Assembly (NCBI GenBank): GCA_900110635.1
Contig: FOEK01000006.1
Location: 124,001 to 188,000 of the forward strand
Reading direction: 5' to 3'
From: Lachnospiraceae bacterium NE2001
GTDB lineage: Bacteria; Bacillota; Clostridia; Lachnospirales; Lachnospiraceae
Length of the DNA stretch: 64,000 bases
Below the pieces are notes generated by a model. It was given only the letters and a program-made list of their open reading frames with translations. It did not search any database and was not told the origin of the DNA. Shown here piece by piece: positions 19,318 through 29,020 of the stretch. Each line of letters starts with the position of its first letter. The first letter of the stretch is position 1. The translations under genes were made by a program, and so were the position numbers.

Positions 19318-21042
19318 TTATTTACCAGCTCTTCTCTCGAGCTCTTCCTGCATCTCATCGAGGAAGTCCTGAGGATTACATGCACTGTATGCATCCATAT
19401 AATCGCTCCATGTTGACTCGAAGTCTGAAGCCATAACTACCTTTGGAAGCCACTCGTGCTTTGTCTCACCCATCTTAACCCAAGCAACACCACCTGGTGT
19501 ATCTGTTGTCATATTGTTTGAATATGAATACATTGGGAACCAAGGACCATTTGACTCAACTACAGAACCAATAAGCTCTGGATATGTTGTAGCGCCATAA
19601 GCGTTAAATACGTCGATAACTGGCTGTGGAAGTGTATCGAAGAACTCAGATGTCTGCTCTTCTGGCTTGTTAGCGTTCTTGCCATCTGTTGATGTACCAT
19701 GATACTGAGGCATGTAGCTGTATGCACACTCGTGTGATGCCTGATACTCAGGATCTGACCACTGTGTTCTCTGCTCTTCTGTTCTGTAGAAAAGACCATT
19801 CTCATCTACTTCATAGTCCTCACCTTCAACTCCCCAGAATCTGAGATCTCTGATCTCCTGTGAGCAAAGATCATCAAGGAACTGAAATGCAGCTTCGATA
19901 TCATCGCAGTCCTTAGTAATAGCAACACCTGATGACATGTTAAGTGTATCATCATATGTATGCCATCTGTTCTCCATACCCTTCTCTGCTGTAAGTCCAA
20001 GAGGGATATAGCTGCAGCCTTCTTCATCAAGACCAGACTGCTTGAATACGTCAGAAATAGTATAGTTGAAATCCCAGTTCTGATCGCACATACCAAGTAC
20101 TCTACCTGTTGAAAGCTTTGAAATGTACTCATCATATGTCTGAGTACCAAACTCTACATCAACGATACCCTTGTTGTACTCTTCGTTGAGCTTCTTGAAG
20201 TACATCTTAGCTGTATCTGTTGTGTTGTAGTCAACAATCTTAAGGTTCTCTTTATCAACGATTACAGAACCATCATTTGGATATCCATCAAGGAACTCAG
20301 GTGCGTTCTCAAGACAGAAGTATCTCCAGTCCTCACAAAGGATTGTGTAAGGAATGATCTCTGTTCCATCTTCCATTGTAGGATGCTCAGCATAGTATCT
20401 CTCAAGAAGATCGAAGTACTCATCAAGAGTCTCAATCTTTGGATAGTTATCCCACTCAAGAACCTTAGCCTGAATCCAGAAAGCCTCATCATTGTGAGTT
20501 GTTGCCTTAGACTCACCAAGAGTATTTCCGAAAACGTTCATCCAATAGATGTGTCCATCATCCATACGGAACTTATCCCACTCTTCATCTGTGTAGAATG
20601 CCTTGAGGTTTGGATAATCATCAAGATAATCATCCCAAGCTACAAGTACATCATTGTCATAGAGCTGCATCATAGCATCTCCACCATTGATGAAGTCTGG
20701 ATAGTCACCACCAGCGATGATTGTACCGATTGCCTCAGCGTCTGTCTGACCTGTCAGCCAAGTTTCCTTAACCTTAACGCCAGTCTTGTCAGCGATGATC
20801 TGCTGAATCTCATTGTCATCGTTGATTTCTGTTCCAGGCATGGCAATGAACATATCAAATTCCTTAACCTCACCTGAACCAGATGATGCCTCTTCTGTAG
20901 CCGCTTCAGTTGCACCATTTGAATCATCTGTTGCTGTAGTAGTATCCTCATTTGAAGAAGAACCACCACAACCTGCGAGCATAGTAAGCATCATTGTGCC
21001 TGCAAGCGCGTATGCCCCCAGCTTCTTAGCCTTAATTCTCAT
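19318..21042 (-). CDS. Extracellular oligosaccharide-binding lipoprotein (LplA-like)
   Basis: Substrate-binding subunit of the importer, anchored on the outer face of the membrane. Lipoprotein signal peptide with lipobox MLAGC (Cys25), then a Ser/Thr/Glu-rich linker to about residue 60, then a large type I extracellular solute-binding domain of about 510 residues, the size usual for LplA/YtcQ proteins paired with YesMN. Start ATG 21042 has AAGGAGGTAAAGT. The context (Rex, GH43, GH115) points to glucurono- or arabino-xylooligosaccharides as ligand, an inference. Confidence 0.92.
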   Translation of the reverse strand: MRIKAKKLGAYALAGTMMLTMLAGCGGSSSNEDTTTATDDSNGATEAATEEASSGSGEVKEFDMFIAMPGTEINDDNEIQQIIADKTGVKVKETWLTGQTDAEAIGTIIAGGDYPDFINGGDAMMQLYDNDVLVAWDDYLDDYPNLKAFYTDEEWDKFRMDDGHIYWMNVFGNTLGESKATTHNDEAFWIQAKVLEWDNYPKIETLDEYFDLLERYYAEHPTMEDGTEIIPYTILCEDWRYFCLENAPEFLDGYPNDGSVIVDKENLKIVDYNTTDTAKMYFKKLNEEYNKGIVDVEFGTQTYDEYISKLSTGRVLGMCDQNWDFNYTISDVFKQSGLDEEGCSYIPLGLTAEKGMENRWHTYDDTLNMSSGVAITKDCDDIEAAFQFLDDLCSQEIRDLRFWGVEGEDYEVDENGLFYRTEEQRTQWSDPEYQASHECAYSYMPQYHGTSTDGKNANKPEEQTSEFFDTLPQPVIDVFNAYGATTYPELIGSVVESNGPWFPMYSYSNNMTTDTPGGVAWVKMGETKHEWLPKVVMASDFESTWSDYMDAYSACNPQDFLDEMQEELERRAGK

Positions 21043-21103
21043 ACTTTACCTCCTTAAAATTGTTTTTTGTATGATAGCCTTCACTCGGCAATTAAGTAAC
21101 CTT

Positions 21104-21109
21104 ATTATA
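21104..21109 (-). promoter_or_regulatory. Candidate -10 box of the importer operon
   Basis: TATAAT on the minus strand, about 60 nt before the binding-protein start and just downstream of the yesN terminator. No good -35 box lies at the right distance, which would suit activation by the AraC-type regulator YesN. Confidence 0.4.
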
Positions 21110-21144
21110 TCCCTATAAAAAATCTATTTCCCCCCACAAACTCC

Positions 21145-21180
21145 AAAAAAAAGCCCTACAAATTCTTAAAATTTGTAGGG
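21145..21180 (-). terminator. Intrinsic terminator after yesN
   Basis: Perfect 11-bp stem CCCTACAAATT / AATTTGTAGGG with a 5-nt loop, followed on the minus strand by C and eight T. It ends the yesM-yesN transcript before the importer operon. Confidence 0.9.
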
Positions 21181-21226
21181 TATATGCTTTATGTAAACTA
21201 ATTTGGCATATTTTTAATATAAATCA

Positions 21227-22816
21227 CTACATTTTACTCTTTTTTTGACGTCTGTACTGAGATGGAGTCATCCCTTTTATCTCGATAAACCTTCTGATGA
21301 AGTAGTCGCTGTTCTTGTAGCCTACAGCTGCCGAGATATCAACTATCCTGTCGTCGGTATTGATCAGCATCTTTGCAGCTTCATTTATCCTGTAATCTGT
21401 AAGATAATCCTTAAATGATACTCCATACTTCTTTGTAAAGAGGGAACCAAGATAGCTGCAGTTAATGAAATATTTCTCGCTGAGCTTCTTAAGGCTCAGG
21501 TTCTCGCTATAATTCTCCCTGATTTCTTTTTCAACATCCTTCAGGATTCCACCGGATACATTTTTCCGAAGCTGATTCAGATACTGGGCATACTCGCAGG
21601 CGAACTTATACATATGTATAGAGCTGCCTCTCTTTATTCCTTCATCGAAGGAGCTCTCACTGATCCTGTGAAGGATTTCCTCCTGATCCAGTTCGTCATC
21701 CAGTTCTGTGGCAACGTGGATCAGTTGGAACAGAAGATAGTTCATGTTAAGACTAACAGAATCGCCTAGTCCCGCCTTGGATATATCATCATAGAAAGCA
21801 TTTACACATTTATGTATCTCAGCCTCATCACTCTGTTCTATAGCCTTTACCAGATTATCAAGACTCTTCTTGAAAAGTGTTGCCTTTCCAGGATTAATGC
21901 TCATTTCCCTCTCATAGGTAACAACTGGACGGGCCTCGTGGAACACCTCCTGAGACTTCAGGATACAGGCGGAGCTATAGGACTTGGATACCTGAGTTAT
22001 GTCAGAAACCTTCTTTCCTGAAATGATCCTCACCTTACGCTTAAGGGAAAGCTCCAGCCTGTTCTGAAGAGACGTCAGGAACTCCACATCATCCTCGCCG
22101 CGGTCGTCTGCCATATAATCACAGTAAATAAAGCCTGTATCGTTGGTGCTGTGGTTCAGCGATACATCGTATATCAAATGATTACTATCCTCACCTATTA
22201 TAAGCTTGGCAGCCTCATTCATTTCTCTCCTGTACTGCATCACACTGCCCTCGTGTGTATCCAGTTCATCTGTATCAGGAAGCTCGATTATCACATACCT
22301 GACCCCATTGGAGAGTCGCATGTTTTTCTTAAGATAATCAAGATTTGCGTCATCATATCGGCCAACTATAAGAGCAACCATATGCTGCTCAAGATACGCA
22401 GTCTCAGCCTCCTCATGATGGGCCTTCAATTCAGTATTTTCTTTATTAAGAGCATTTATCTTGCGAAGGATCTTCAGAAGCTCGTCCTTCTTGATAGGCT
22501 TGAGAAGATAATCCAGGCATCCAAGGCGCATAGCATCTCTGGCATACTGGAAATCATTGAAGCCACTAAGCACCACGAAATAGGCATCAGAAATCTGCTG
22601 TTCCTTAACCGCCTGCAGAAGCTCGATTCCAGTCATCACTGGCATCCTTATGTCAGCGATAACAAGATTCACCTCATTATCACGCAGAAAATCCAGCGCC
22701 TCCTGCCCATTTTCTGCCACATTTACTATCTCAAAGCCTTCGCTTTTCCAATCGATGAGCACCTTAAGTCCTTCTACTATATAGGGCTCGTCGTCGACAA
22801 ACATAACCTTTAACAT
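21227..22816 (-). CDS. yesN: YesN-type response regulator with AraC DNA-binding domain
   Basis: Transcription regulator of a sugar-responsive two-component system. The N-terminal receiver domain carries the phosphoacceptor D55 in LVIADIRMP and the acidic pocket FVDDEP. A central region (about 150-400) of unclear fold follows, and residues 425-529 are two helix-turn-helix units of the AraC family (SEKYFINCSYLGSLFTKKYG and the SDYFIRRFIEIKGMTP signature). It lies 62 nt after yesM and ends at a strong terminator, with the presumed target importer genes immediately downstream. Confidence 0.93.
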   Translation of the reverse strand: MLKVMFVDDEPYIVEGLKVLIDWKSEGFEIVNVAENGQEALDFLRDNEVNLVIADIRMPVMTGIELLQAVKEQQISDAYFVVLSGFNDFQYARDAMRLGCLDYLLKPIKKDELLKILRKINALNKENTELKAHHEEAETAYLEQHMVALIVGRYDDANLDYLKKNMRLSNGVRYVIIELPDTDELDTHEGSVMQYRREMNEAAKLIIGEDSNHLIYDVSLNHSTNDTGFIYCDYMADDRGEDDVEFLTSLQNRLELSLKRKVRIISGKKVSDITQVSKSYSSACILKSQEVFHEARPVVTYEREMSINPGKATLFKKSLDNLVKAIEQSDEAEIHKCVNAFYDDISKAGLGDSVSLNMNYLLFQLIHVATELDDELDQEEILHRISESSFDEGIKRGSSIHMYKFACEYAQYLNQLRKNVSGGILKDVEKEIRENYSENLSLKKLSEKYFINCSYLGSLFTKKYGVSFKDYLTDYRINEAAKMLINTDDRIVDISAAVGYKNSDYFIRRFIEIKGMTPSQYRRQKKSKM

Positions 22817-22878
22817 ATTTATTTCCCTTTATAAAATACAATAAGTCAATAATTATCATATATATCAATGAAAATGTA

Positions 22879-24627
22879 TTAAAGCGGAATGGTGATCAGA
22901 ACTGTTGTACCAACTCCCTGCTCTGTCTCCAGATCAAATCTTGCCTTGTTGTCTGTCATCATCTTAAGTCTGAGGCAGGCATTTGTCATACCAACTCCCC
23001 TGCCGGTCTTGATCAGCTCAAGGCTCGCGTTATTCATCTTAAAGAGAAGATTCTCTCTCATCTCCTCATCCATTCCAATACCTGTATCCTCTATCTCGAA
23101 GACCATTTCCGTATCCGTCTTATAGATTCTGACAAATATCCAGCCTGGTTCTGTCTTGCTTTCAATACCATGCACGCAGGCATTTTCCACAAATGTTACT
23201 ATGGACAGCTTCGGCAGCATAGCCTTGTAGCAGTCCGGGGATACATCCAGATTATAGTTGAGTCTCTCACCAAATCTGTACTTCTGCAGTTCCAGGTAGG
23301 CCTGTATGAACTTCAGTTCTTCTTCAACAGAAACTGAGTCCGAGTGCCAGTCAACATTTACTCTCTGCATTACAGCCAGATGCTCAACCATTTCAGAGGT
23401 TTCTTTCTCGTTCTTCAGAAGGCTGTGCATTCTGATACTTTCCAGCGCATTAAAGAGAAAATGTGGATTGATCTGGCTATGGAGTGCGAGCAGCTCTGCA
23501 TTCTGTCTAGCGATATCCATCTCCTGCTGCTTCAGCTTGTCGACATAGGCAGTCTGGATCAGCTGGTTCATCCTGTCTGACATTTTATTATAATTCTTCA
23601 TCAGAGATGCGATCTCATCATCGCCCTCAATATGACTGATCTTGGTGAGCTGTTCATCATCGGTCTTTTCAAATATCTTACTTAGAACGCCTATCCTCTG
23701 TGCAACGGAGTAGTCCAGCTGTCTTATCATATAGATAGGAAGCAGGATACTGAGTGCCAGAAGACAGAATACTATAATAGTAGATTTGAGGTCCAGCACC
23801 CAGATTCCCATACCTCTGTTTCTCAGATATATGGTATAGGTCTCGCCATACAGATATATGTCATACTTGTAGTCATACTTTAGATTTTTGTCTATAAACT
23901 TATAGGACTCCTTATAGTGGGTGCCGCCAACATTAGTCATAAGCAGCTTATCACCAAGACAGATATATGCGTCAGATTCGATACCCTCATTAAGAATGGA
24001 ATCCTGAAATGTTCTATAATTGATGGTCATTCGTACTATCTTCTCGACACGGCTTCTTCTTGCCATATCCATTTTTCTCATAAGAACCACATCTCTTTTT
24101 GAAGACGCATCCGAATATTCCTTGTTAAACTCGAAGTTTAGAACAACTCCGTCACTTTCACTTACCTTTTTGTACCAGGCTTCATTCTTCACTGGTTCCA
24201 GCTTATAGAACATACCACCGTTCAGGATGGTGTCATTATCAGCGTATATCTGGAGAGTTTCATTTCCAATCCCCAGAAGACTATCGTAGATGGACTCCTT
24301 CTTGAAGCCCATATATGCCGAGTAATAATCCAATGGCGTATAGTATTCCCTGTTAAGCAGATCTTCTATCTCATCGTTCTTATATACATTCTGGATGATC
24401 TTCGCCGGATAATCCAAACCATCGATAAAGCTGTATTTTATGGCCTCAGCATCACTTCGAAGCTCCTGCTCCTTTGTAATCTTGTTCACCCGATACAAAT
24501 TGTAGAACACAACCCCGTTGGTAATAATGAGTGGAATCAGAACACAGAAAACAAAAAGCAGCATCAGCTTCTTCTTCAGACTGATGCTAATCAGATATTT
24601 CTTTAGCCTTGTACGCAGAATAAACAT
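22879..24627 (-). CDS. yesM: YesM-type sensor histidine kinase
   Basis: Membrane sensor partnered with YesN. Two membrane helices (about 18-40 and 275-298) flank an extracellular sensing domain of about 235 residues; a HAMP linker follows. The His_kinase domain carries the phosphoacceptor His in HSQINPHFLFNALESI, and the ATPase domain carries IEDTGIGM and TGRGVGMTN. This is the architecture of Bacillus YesM/LytS-like kinases that sense extracellular sugars, often through the solute-binding lipoprotein. Start ATG 24627 with GAGGTGGAGAG. Confidence 0.93.
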   Translation of the reverse strand: MFILRTRLKKYLISISLKKKLMLLFVFCVLIPLIITNGVVFYNLYRVNKITKEQELRSDAEAIKYSFIDGLDYPAKIIQNVYKNDEIEDLLNREYYTPLDYYSAYMGFKKESIYDSLLGIGNETLQIYADNDTILNGGMFYKLEPVKNEAWYKKVSESDGVVLNFEFNKEYSDASSKRDVVLMRKMDMARRSRVEKIVRMTINYRTFQDSILNEGIESDAYICLGDKLLMTNVGGTHYKESYKFIDKNLKYDYKYDIYLYGETYTIYLRNRGMGIWVLDLKSTIIVFCLLALSILLPIYMIRQLDYSVAQRIGVLSKIFEKTDDEQLTKISHIEGDDEIASLMKNYNKMSDRMNQLIQTAYVDKLKQQEMDIARQNAELLALHSQINPHFLFNALESIRMHSLLKNEKETSEMVEHLAVMQRVNVDWHSDSVSVEEELKFIQAYLELQKYRFGERLNYNLDVSPDCYKAMLPKLSIVTFVENACVHGIESKTEPGWIFVRIYKTDTEMVFEIEDTGIGMDEEMRENLLFKMNNASLELIKTGRGVGMTNACLRLKMMTDNKARFDLETEQGVGTTVLITIPL

Positions 24628-24713
24628 CTCTCCACCTCGTATAATTATATTATATCCTATATGTCAAACAGACTTTGTTGATAAATATTTTCATGGAATT
24701 ATTTGAGGGTTGT

Positions 24714-24722
24714 TGTTATAAT
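24714..24722 (+). promoter_or_regulatory. Extended -10 promoter of the LacI-GGDEF gene
   Basis: TGTTATAAT, an extended -10 element, lies 42 nt before the start codon. The -35 region at the usual distance (TGGAAT) is poor, as is common with extended -10 promoters. The divergent yesM gene starts 90 nt away. Confidence 0.5.
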
Positions 24723-24764
24723 AACATTTGGATGGTTTTTTGTTAAAGCTACGGGTTACTAAGT

Positions 24765-26666
24765 ATGAAGAAAAAAATCGCTATATTTTCAACAGGATGG
24801 TGCAGTGAGATTCTATCCCAGTTCCTTACCGGTATGCAGAATGCACTGGCAGATACAAGAGCGGATCTCTTTCTTTTCTTATGCTATCCAATATATATTG
24901 ATTCACATGCAATGAAGCACGGGGAGATGAATATATTCACTCTCCCTGATTTAAGTGAGTTCGATGGCACTGTTATCTTCGGCAGTGGTCTCAATTTCCC
25001 TGGTATAATTAATAATATAATCGATCGAAGCCACTCGGCGGGAATACCTGTCATAATGCAGGGCGGCCGTCACGAGGGGGCATATTATATTGGTTCAGAT
25101 AATTACCTGGCTACTATGGAGATGTGTGCGCATCTTGAAGAAGAGCATAACGCTAAGAAAATCATCTTCTTTGCTGGCACTGTTGATTCCCACGATTCAG
25201 AGGTAAGACTTCGCGCCGTTAAGGAATACCTGTCAAAACAGGGCAGGCAGAGCGATCTGCTGGAGGTTCATTATACCAATTGGGAAAATGCAGCTGTCAC
25301 AAGATACATCAACGACTTTGTTGCCAAAGGACTGGAGCTCCCCGATGCATTTATCTGTGCTAATGATGGTCTTGCTATGGAGTGCTGCATATCACTCAAC
25401 AATCACGGATATAAGGTTCCTGATGATGTACTTGTTACCGGATATGACTTTATAGATGACAGTCAGATATTCGATCCAGCTATTGCCTCTGTGGATCAGT
25501 GTTTTACTGAAATGGGCGAAGCAGCTGCCAGACTTTGGTCTGAAGCAGATAATGGTACTGATAAGAACGAGCAGGTTATTATCCCTTGTAAGTTCATACC
25601 TGGCGAAAGCTGCAACTGTTACTCATATCGTGACAGTGATAAGATAAGAAGACGTGTAGGCAGGGAGAACTTCTCAAAGCGCTCCATGACCACTTACTTT
25701 AACAGAAAGCTTAATCAGATAGACAGCACCGTACTCTCCTGTCTTACATTTCAGGAGTTTTTACAGAGTCTCAGAAATCTGCTTATAGAGAATCATGATT
25801 ACGAAGGAGATTCATTTCACCTGCTCCTTGAACCTAACTTTGGTCTATCAATATATGATCAGAATATCAAGCTCAAGCGTACTGGATACAGCAAATATCT
25901 GGATGTGCTCTATTCAACTGAGGATGGAATAACCTACGAGGATGAACAGTTTGCTTCCAAGGATCTGGTTCCGGGATATAACAGCGAAGGAAAGAATCAT
26001 CTCTATGTTTTCCTTCCTCTTCACGAGGCAGATGAGGCTTACGGATATCTGATATTCCGTGACTGTATGGAGAAGGTGGAGAATCATTTCCTTCAGACCT
26101 ACCAGAGCCGTATGGGACTTGTATTTGATAAGTTCCGCCACGCCCTCAGTCTTGATCTCATCAATAAGCGACTTATCGAGGTTATGAGAAGGGATCCTCT
26201 GACAAATGTTAACAATCGTATTGCCTACGATGACAAGGAGAAATACTTCCAGTCTGAGATCAATATGGGAACCAATCCAGACTTTGCCATTGCAATGTTT
26301 GATGTAAATAATCTAAAGCTGATCAATGACTCAAAGGGACACGACGCTGGTGATTCTTATCTCATCAGAGCCTGCCGACTTATATGCGACGTGTTCAAGC
26401 ATAGTCCGGTCTACCGTATAGGCGGCGACGAGTTTGTTGCATTCCTTACAGGTGATGATTACGAAAATCGTGATATCCTTATGGGGGAGATAAAGGACAG
26501 AATGAATCCATATTCCACGGAGCTTCCACTTCCTCCAAACTATGTATCAATCGCCTGCGGTATGGCTTCATTTGACTCTTCAACTGACAGCTCAATTCAG
26601 GATGTTTATAAGAGAGCTGATGAAGATATGTATCAGAATAAAGCAAAAATGAAGGGGCATTCGTAA
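24765..26666 (+). CDS. LacI-type sugar-binding domain fused to GGDEF diguanylate cyclase
   Basis: The first 285 residues match the periplasmic-binding-protein-like effector domain of LacI regulators (KKIAIFSTGW at the N terminus, YIGSDNYLATMEM, DAFICANDGLAMECCISLNNHG, VTGYDFIDDS), but there is no helix-turn-helix and no signal peptide, so it acts in the cytoplasm. A middle part (about 290-470) is GAF-like by appearance. The GGDEF domain has the intact motif RIGGDEF at 553-557, preceded by DPLTNVNNRIAY and FDVNNLKLIND, so cyclic-di-GMP synthesis is expected. No RxxD inhibitory site lies five residues before GGDEF. It is the only plus-strand gene in the xylan locus and probably ties sugar availability to cyclic-di-GMP. 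The ribosome-binding site is weak. Confidence 0.9.
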   Translation: MKKKIAIFSTGWCSEILSQFLTGMQNALADTRADLFLFLCYPIYIDSHAMKHGEMNIFTLPDLSEFDGTVIFGSGLNFPGIINNIIDRSHSAGIPVIMQGGRHEGAYYIGSDNYLATMEMCAHLEEEHNAKKIIFFAGTVDSHDSEVRLRAVKEYLSKQGRQSDLLEVHYTNWENAAVTRYINDFVAKGLELPDAFICANDGLAMECCISLNNHGYKVPDDVLVTGYDFIDDSQIFDPAIASVDQCFTEMGEAAARLWSEADNGTDKNEQVIIPCKFIPGESCNCYSYRDSDKIRRRVGRENFSKRSMTTYFNRKLNQIDSTVLSCLTFQEFLQSLRNLLIENHDYEGDSFHLLLEPNFGLSIYDQNIKLKRTGYSKYLDVLYSTEDGITYEDEQFASKDLVPGYNSEGKNHLYVFLPLHEADEAYGYLIFRDCMEKVENHFLQTYQSRMGLVFDKFRHALSLDLINKRLIEVMRRDPLTNVNNRIAYDDKEKYFQSEINMGTNPDFAIAMFDVNNLKLINDSKGHDAGDSYLIRACRLICDVFKHSPVYRIGGDEFVAFLTGDDYENRDILMGEIKDRMNPYSTELPLPPNYVSIACGMASFDSSTDSSIQDVYKRADEDMYQNKAKMKGHS

Positions 26667-26683
26667 AGCTCCTTCATTTTTTG
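26646..26683. terminator. Bidirectional terminator between convergent genes
   Basis: Stem of about 14 bp (AAAAATGAAGG and matching CCTTCATTTTT plus GC pairs) with the TAA stop of the LacI-GGDEF gene in the loop. It has a T-run on each strand, so it can end both the plus-strand gene and the minus-strand GH43 gene. Confidence 0.85.
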
Positions 26684-26708
26684 TTCTATATAGTTATAAA
26701 GTGAAATG

Positions 26709-28307
26709 TTATATATAACGGAAATTACTGAAGCAAGCCTCTCCACCGGTTTTCTTTTCCGAGCTTATGAATAATCCGAACCTGCAGCCTGTAAAATGAT
26801 CCAGCCTGAAGGTAAGCTTATGAGGCTTGCCAATAGTTTCGAATCCAGCTCCTGTATCTATCTCACAGAAAGCCGTATCCTCTATCCCTTCACCCTCAAA
26901 GATGGCTGTCAGTCTTAGTAGTAATTTACTACTATCTATCTCTCGTTTCTCGATCAATTCTCCGTGTTCATCACTTAGATTCCATACATCGCCACTTTTA
27001 TTTGTAAAGGAATACATAACAGCATAAAGCTTTCCAGCTTCTTTTTCCACACCAACCCAGGCATAGTTTCCCTGGAAAGCAGCAAGTCCTGCTTTATCCC
27101 CATCATTTAACCTGGAGGCATCTATTGTCACCTCTGCCGTACAGGCTGGAAATCTCATCCTTGTAGTTAGTATATTCTGAGCGTGATATATATTTCCTGA
27201 CAGCTTATCAGTCTTTATCCAGAGGCATCCCTCATCAGCATCAACATTTACAAGACTCAGATTCGGCTCATGATTAAACTGCCACATACTCCTTAAGCCA
27301 AAGCAGCCATATTCCTGCTTATTCTTTTCGAACATTTCATCTGGATCATACTTAAAATCATCGTCACTCACAAGTGGAAGATACTGATAGTCGGGTCTGA
27401 AGCTCTCCTGTTTCAGTATACTCTCAGCCTTCCCATCTTTTCCAAAGACAGGCAGCTTAACATCAGGATCAGCACCATCCTCTTTCCAGGTTACCGGCAC
27501 AACAACAGGTATCCTTCCTATGGCACCACTATCCTGGAAAAGTACCGCATTCCAGGTGCCAGCAGGGCCTTCAACTATGCCCCCCTGGGCGATACCTGAT
27601 TCTCTAAAGCCCATATCGTCATCGAATACATTTCCACCCACAAATTCTCCTTCAAGGGAGTCGCAGGAGTAGCAGGCCTCAACACGGCGCCATCTCTCAT
27701 TTAACGAATGGATCAAAAAGAGATAATATCTTCCATCTATCTTATAGAGATGGGAGCCCTCGTAGCCCAGCCTCTTGCAGCCCTTATCGCTGACGATCAG
27801 TCTATGGAGGCCGCCCTCCTTAGGAGCCGTGAGAGTATCATTTAACTCAGTCAGGAAGATATCCGTATTTCCATATACAATAAACACCCTGTCATCTGAA
27901 TCAAACAAAAGAGACGCATCGTGGTAGAAGCCGTCCACATACGACTTGCTCCACGGTCCCTCTATATTATCTGAACGATAGAGATAAGTCTTCTGGGTAT
28001 CATTACAAACAAACAGCACATAGAAGGTACCCTTGTGGTAACGGAGGGTCGCAGCCCACATTCCTTTACCATAGATTTCTTCGACTCCTTCGAGGCACTG
28101 TCCCGGTGTACTGTCCAGTCTGTCATATACGTAGGTCAGATGCTCCCAGTTGATCAGGTCATAAGACCGAAGAATTTCGGCACCTGGCATAAAATGCATG
28201 GTGGTGCTGATCATATAAAATGTATCATCCACACATATTACGTCTGGATCTGGAAAATCCATTCCAAGTATCGGATTATTCTTTTTAATTTCCCTGGTCT
28301 CACTCAT
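26709..28307 (-). CDS. GH43 beta-xylosidase / arabinofuranosidase, two-domain type (subfamily 12-like)
   Basis: The N-terminal beta-propeller begins NPILGMDFPDPDV with the general-base Asp in the PDPD motif; other candidate catalytic residues are Asp in FYHDASLL and the acid Glu in GYEGSHLYK. The C-terminal half (about 340-532) is a concanavalin-like beta sandwich typical of GH43 beta-xylosidases. There is no signal peptide, so it hydrolyses xylooligosaccharides in the cytoplasm after trimming. ATG 28307 (MSETREIKKN) with GAAGGGAAG is preferred to the TTG two codons earlier. Only a 71-nt gap with a palindrome separates it from lemA and no clear promoter is visible there, so it may be read from upstream. 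Confidence 0.9.
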   Translation of the reverse strand: MSETREIKKNNPILGMDFPDPDVICVDDTFYMISTTMHFMPGAEILRSYDLINWEHLTYVYDRLDSTPGQCLEGVEEIYGKGMWAATLRYHKGTFYVLFVCNDTQKTYLYRSDNIEGPWSKSYVDGFYHDASLLFDSDDRVFIVYGNTDIFLTELNDTLTAPKEGGLHRLIVSDKGCKRLGYEGSHLYKIDGRYYLFLIHSLNERWRRVEACYSCDSLEGEFVGGNVFDDDMGFRESGIAQGGIVEGPAGTWNAVLFQDSGAIGRIPVVVPVTWKEDGADPDVKLPVFGKDGKAESILKQESFRPDYQYLPLVSDDDFKYDPDEMFEKNKQEYGCFGLRSMWQFNHEPNLSLVNVDADEGCLWIKTDKLSGNIYHAQNILTTRMRFPACTAEVTIDASRLNDGDKAGLAAFQGNYAWVGVEKEAGKLYAVMYSFTNKSGDVWNLSDEHGELIEKREIDSSKLLLRLTAIFEGEGIEDTAFCEIDTGAGFETIGKPHKLTFRLDHFTGCRFGLFISSEKKTGGEACFSNFRYI

Positions 28308-28338
28308 AGTCAAAACTTCCCTTCACTTTTTTACACCA

Positions 28339-28375
28339 AAATCACCAACTGAGAAACGTCCCCAGTTGGTGATTT
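28339..28375. repeat. Palindromic intergenic repeat, variant with GAGAAACGTCCCC loop
   Basis: Perfect 12-bp inverted repeat (AAATCACCAACT / AGTTGGTGATTT) around a 13-nt loop GAGAAACGTCCCC, immediately 3' of lemA. It shares placement and the TCCCC element with the GGGG-TCCCC palindromes at 84, 33661 and 36950 but has different arms. Confidence 0.75.
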
Positions 28376-28378
28376 CTA

Positions 28379-28924
28379 TTAGAACATTTTTACATCCTGT
28401 CTCTTGATGGCTTCTGCTTCGAAGAAGTCCTTCTTTACAGCTCCAATGTTGTTTGCTACTACACTGCTTGGAAATGCTACGATCATGTTGTTGTATGATG
28501 TAACATTTGCATTGTATAGTCTTCTGGCTGCCTGAAGATGCTCTTCAACATCCATCACGCTTTTCTGAAGCTCAGCAAAGTTTGCACTGGATCGAAGCTC
28601 TGGATAGTTCTCTGCAAGGAGACGGATATCTGAAGATACCTTATCCATATTTCTGCTTGCTTCATTTCGCTCTTTCATTGACATACCTGAGCGAAGACTG
28701 ATGATCTGCATCAATGTCTCCCTCTCATAGTTCTGATAATTCTTTACAATGTCCAGCATCTTTGTCAGAACATCATATCTTTTTGTAAGAGCAACATCAA
28801 TTCCTGAAAGTGCTTCAGCAACCTTGATGTCAGTTCTCTTTATATTGTTGGAGGTTGTGATATACCATACAAAGAAGCCTCCAACTATAACAAGTAATAC
28901 TACTATTACAACTAATACTCTCAT
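28379..28924 (-). CDS. lemA: LemA family membrane protein
   Basis: Small coiled-coil protein with one N-terminal membrane helix (residues 3-22) and a four-helix LemA domain; recognisable lines are VALTKRYDVLTKMLDIVKNY, YPELRSSANFAELQ and AARRLYNANVTSYN. Its function is not settled; LemA proteins are often linked to envelope or two-component signalling genes. The start at ATG 28924 follows AAAGGAGGAAATAAG; the longer frame adds 21 basic residues without support. It is 33-96 nt downstream of a DUF3137 gene, a pairing common in Firmicutes. Confidence 0.9.
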   Translation of the reverse strand: MRVLVVIVVLLVIVGGFFVWYITTSNNIKRTDIKVAEALSGIDVALTKRYDVLTKMLDIVKNYQNYERETLMQIISLRSGMSMKERNEASRNMDKVSSDIRLLAENYPELRSSANFAELQKSVMDVEEHLQAARRLYNANVTSYNNMIVAFPSSVVANNIGAVKKDFFEAEAIKRQDVKMF

Positions 28925-29020
28925 CTTATTTCCTCCTTTAAGGTTCATTCGAGTCTTTTTTCTTCGACCCTTTTTTTCATACGTCATTTGACACTATCTC
29001 GCAACTATGCGAATAAACCC

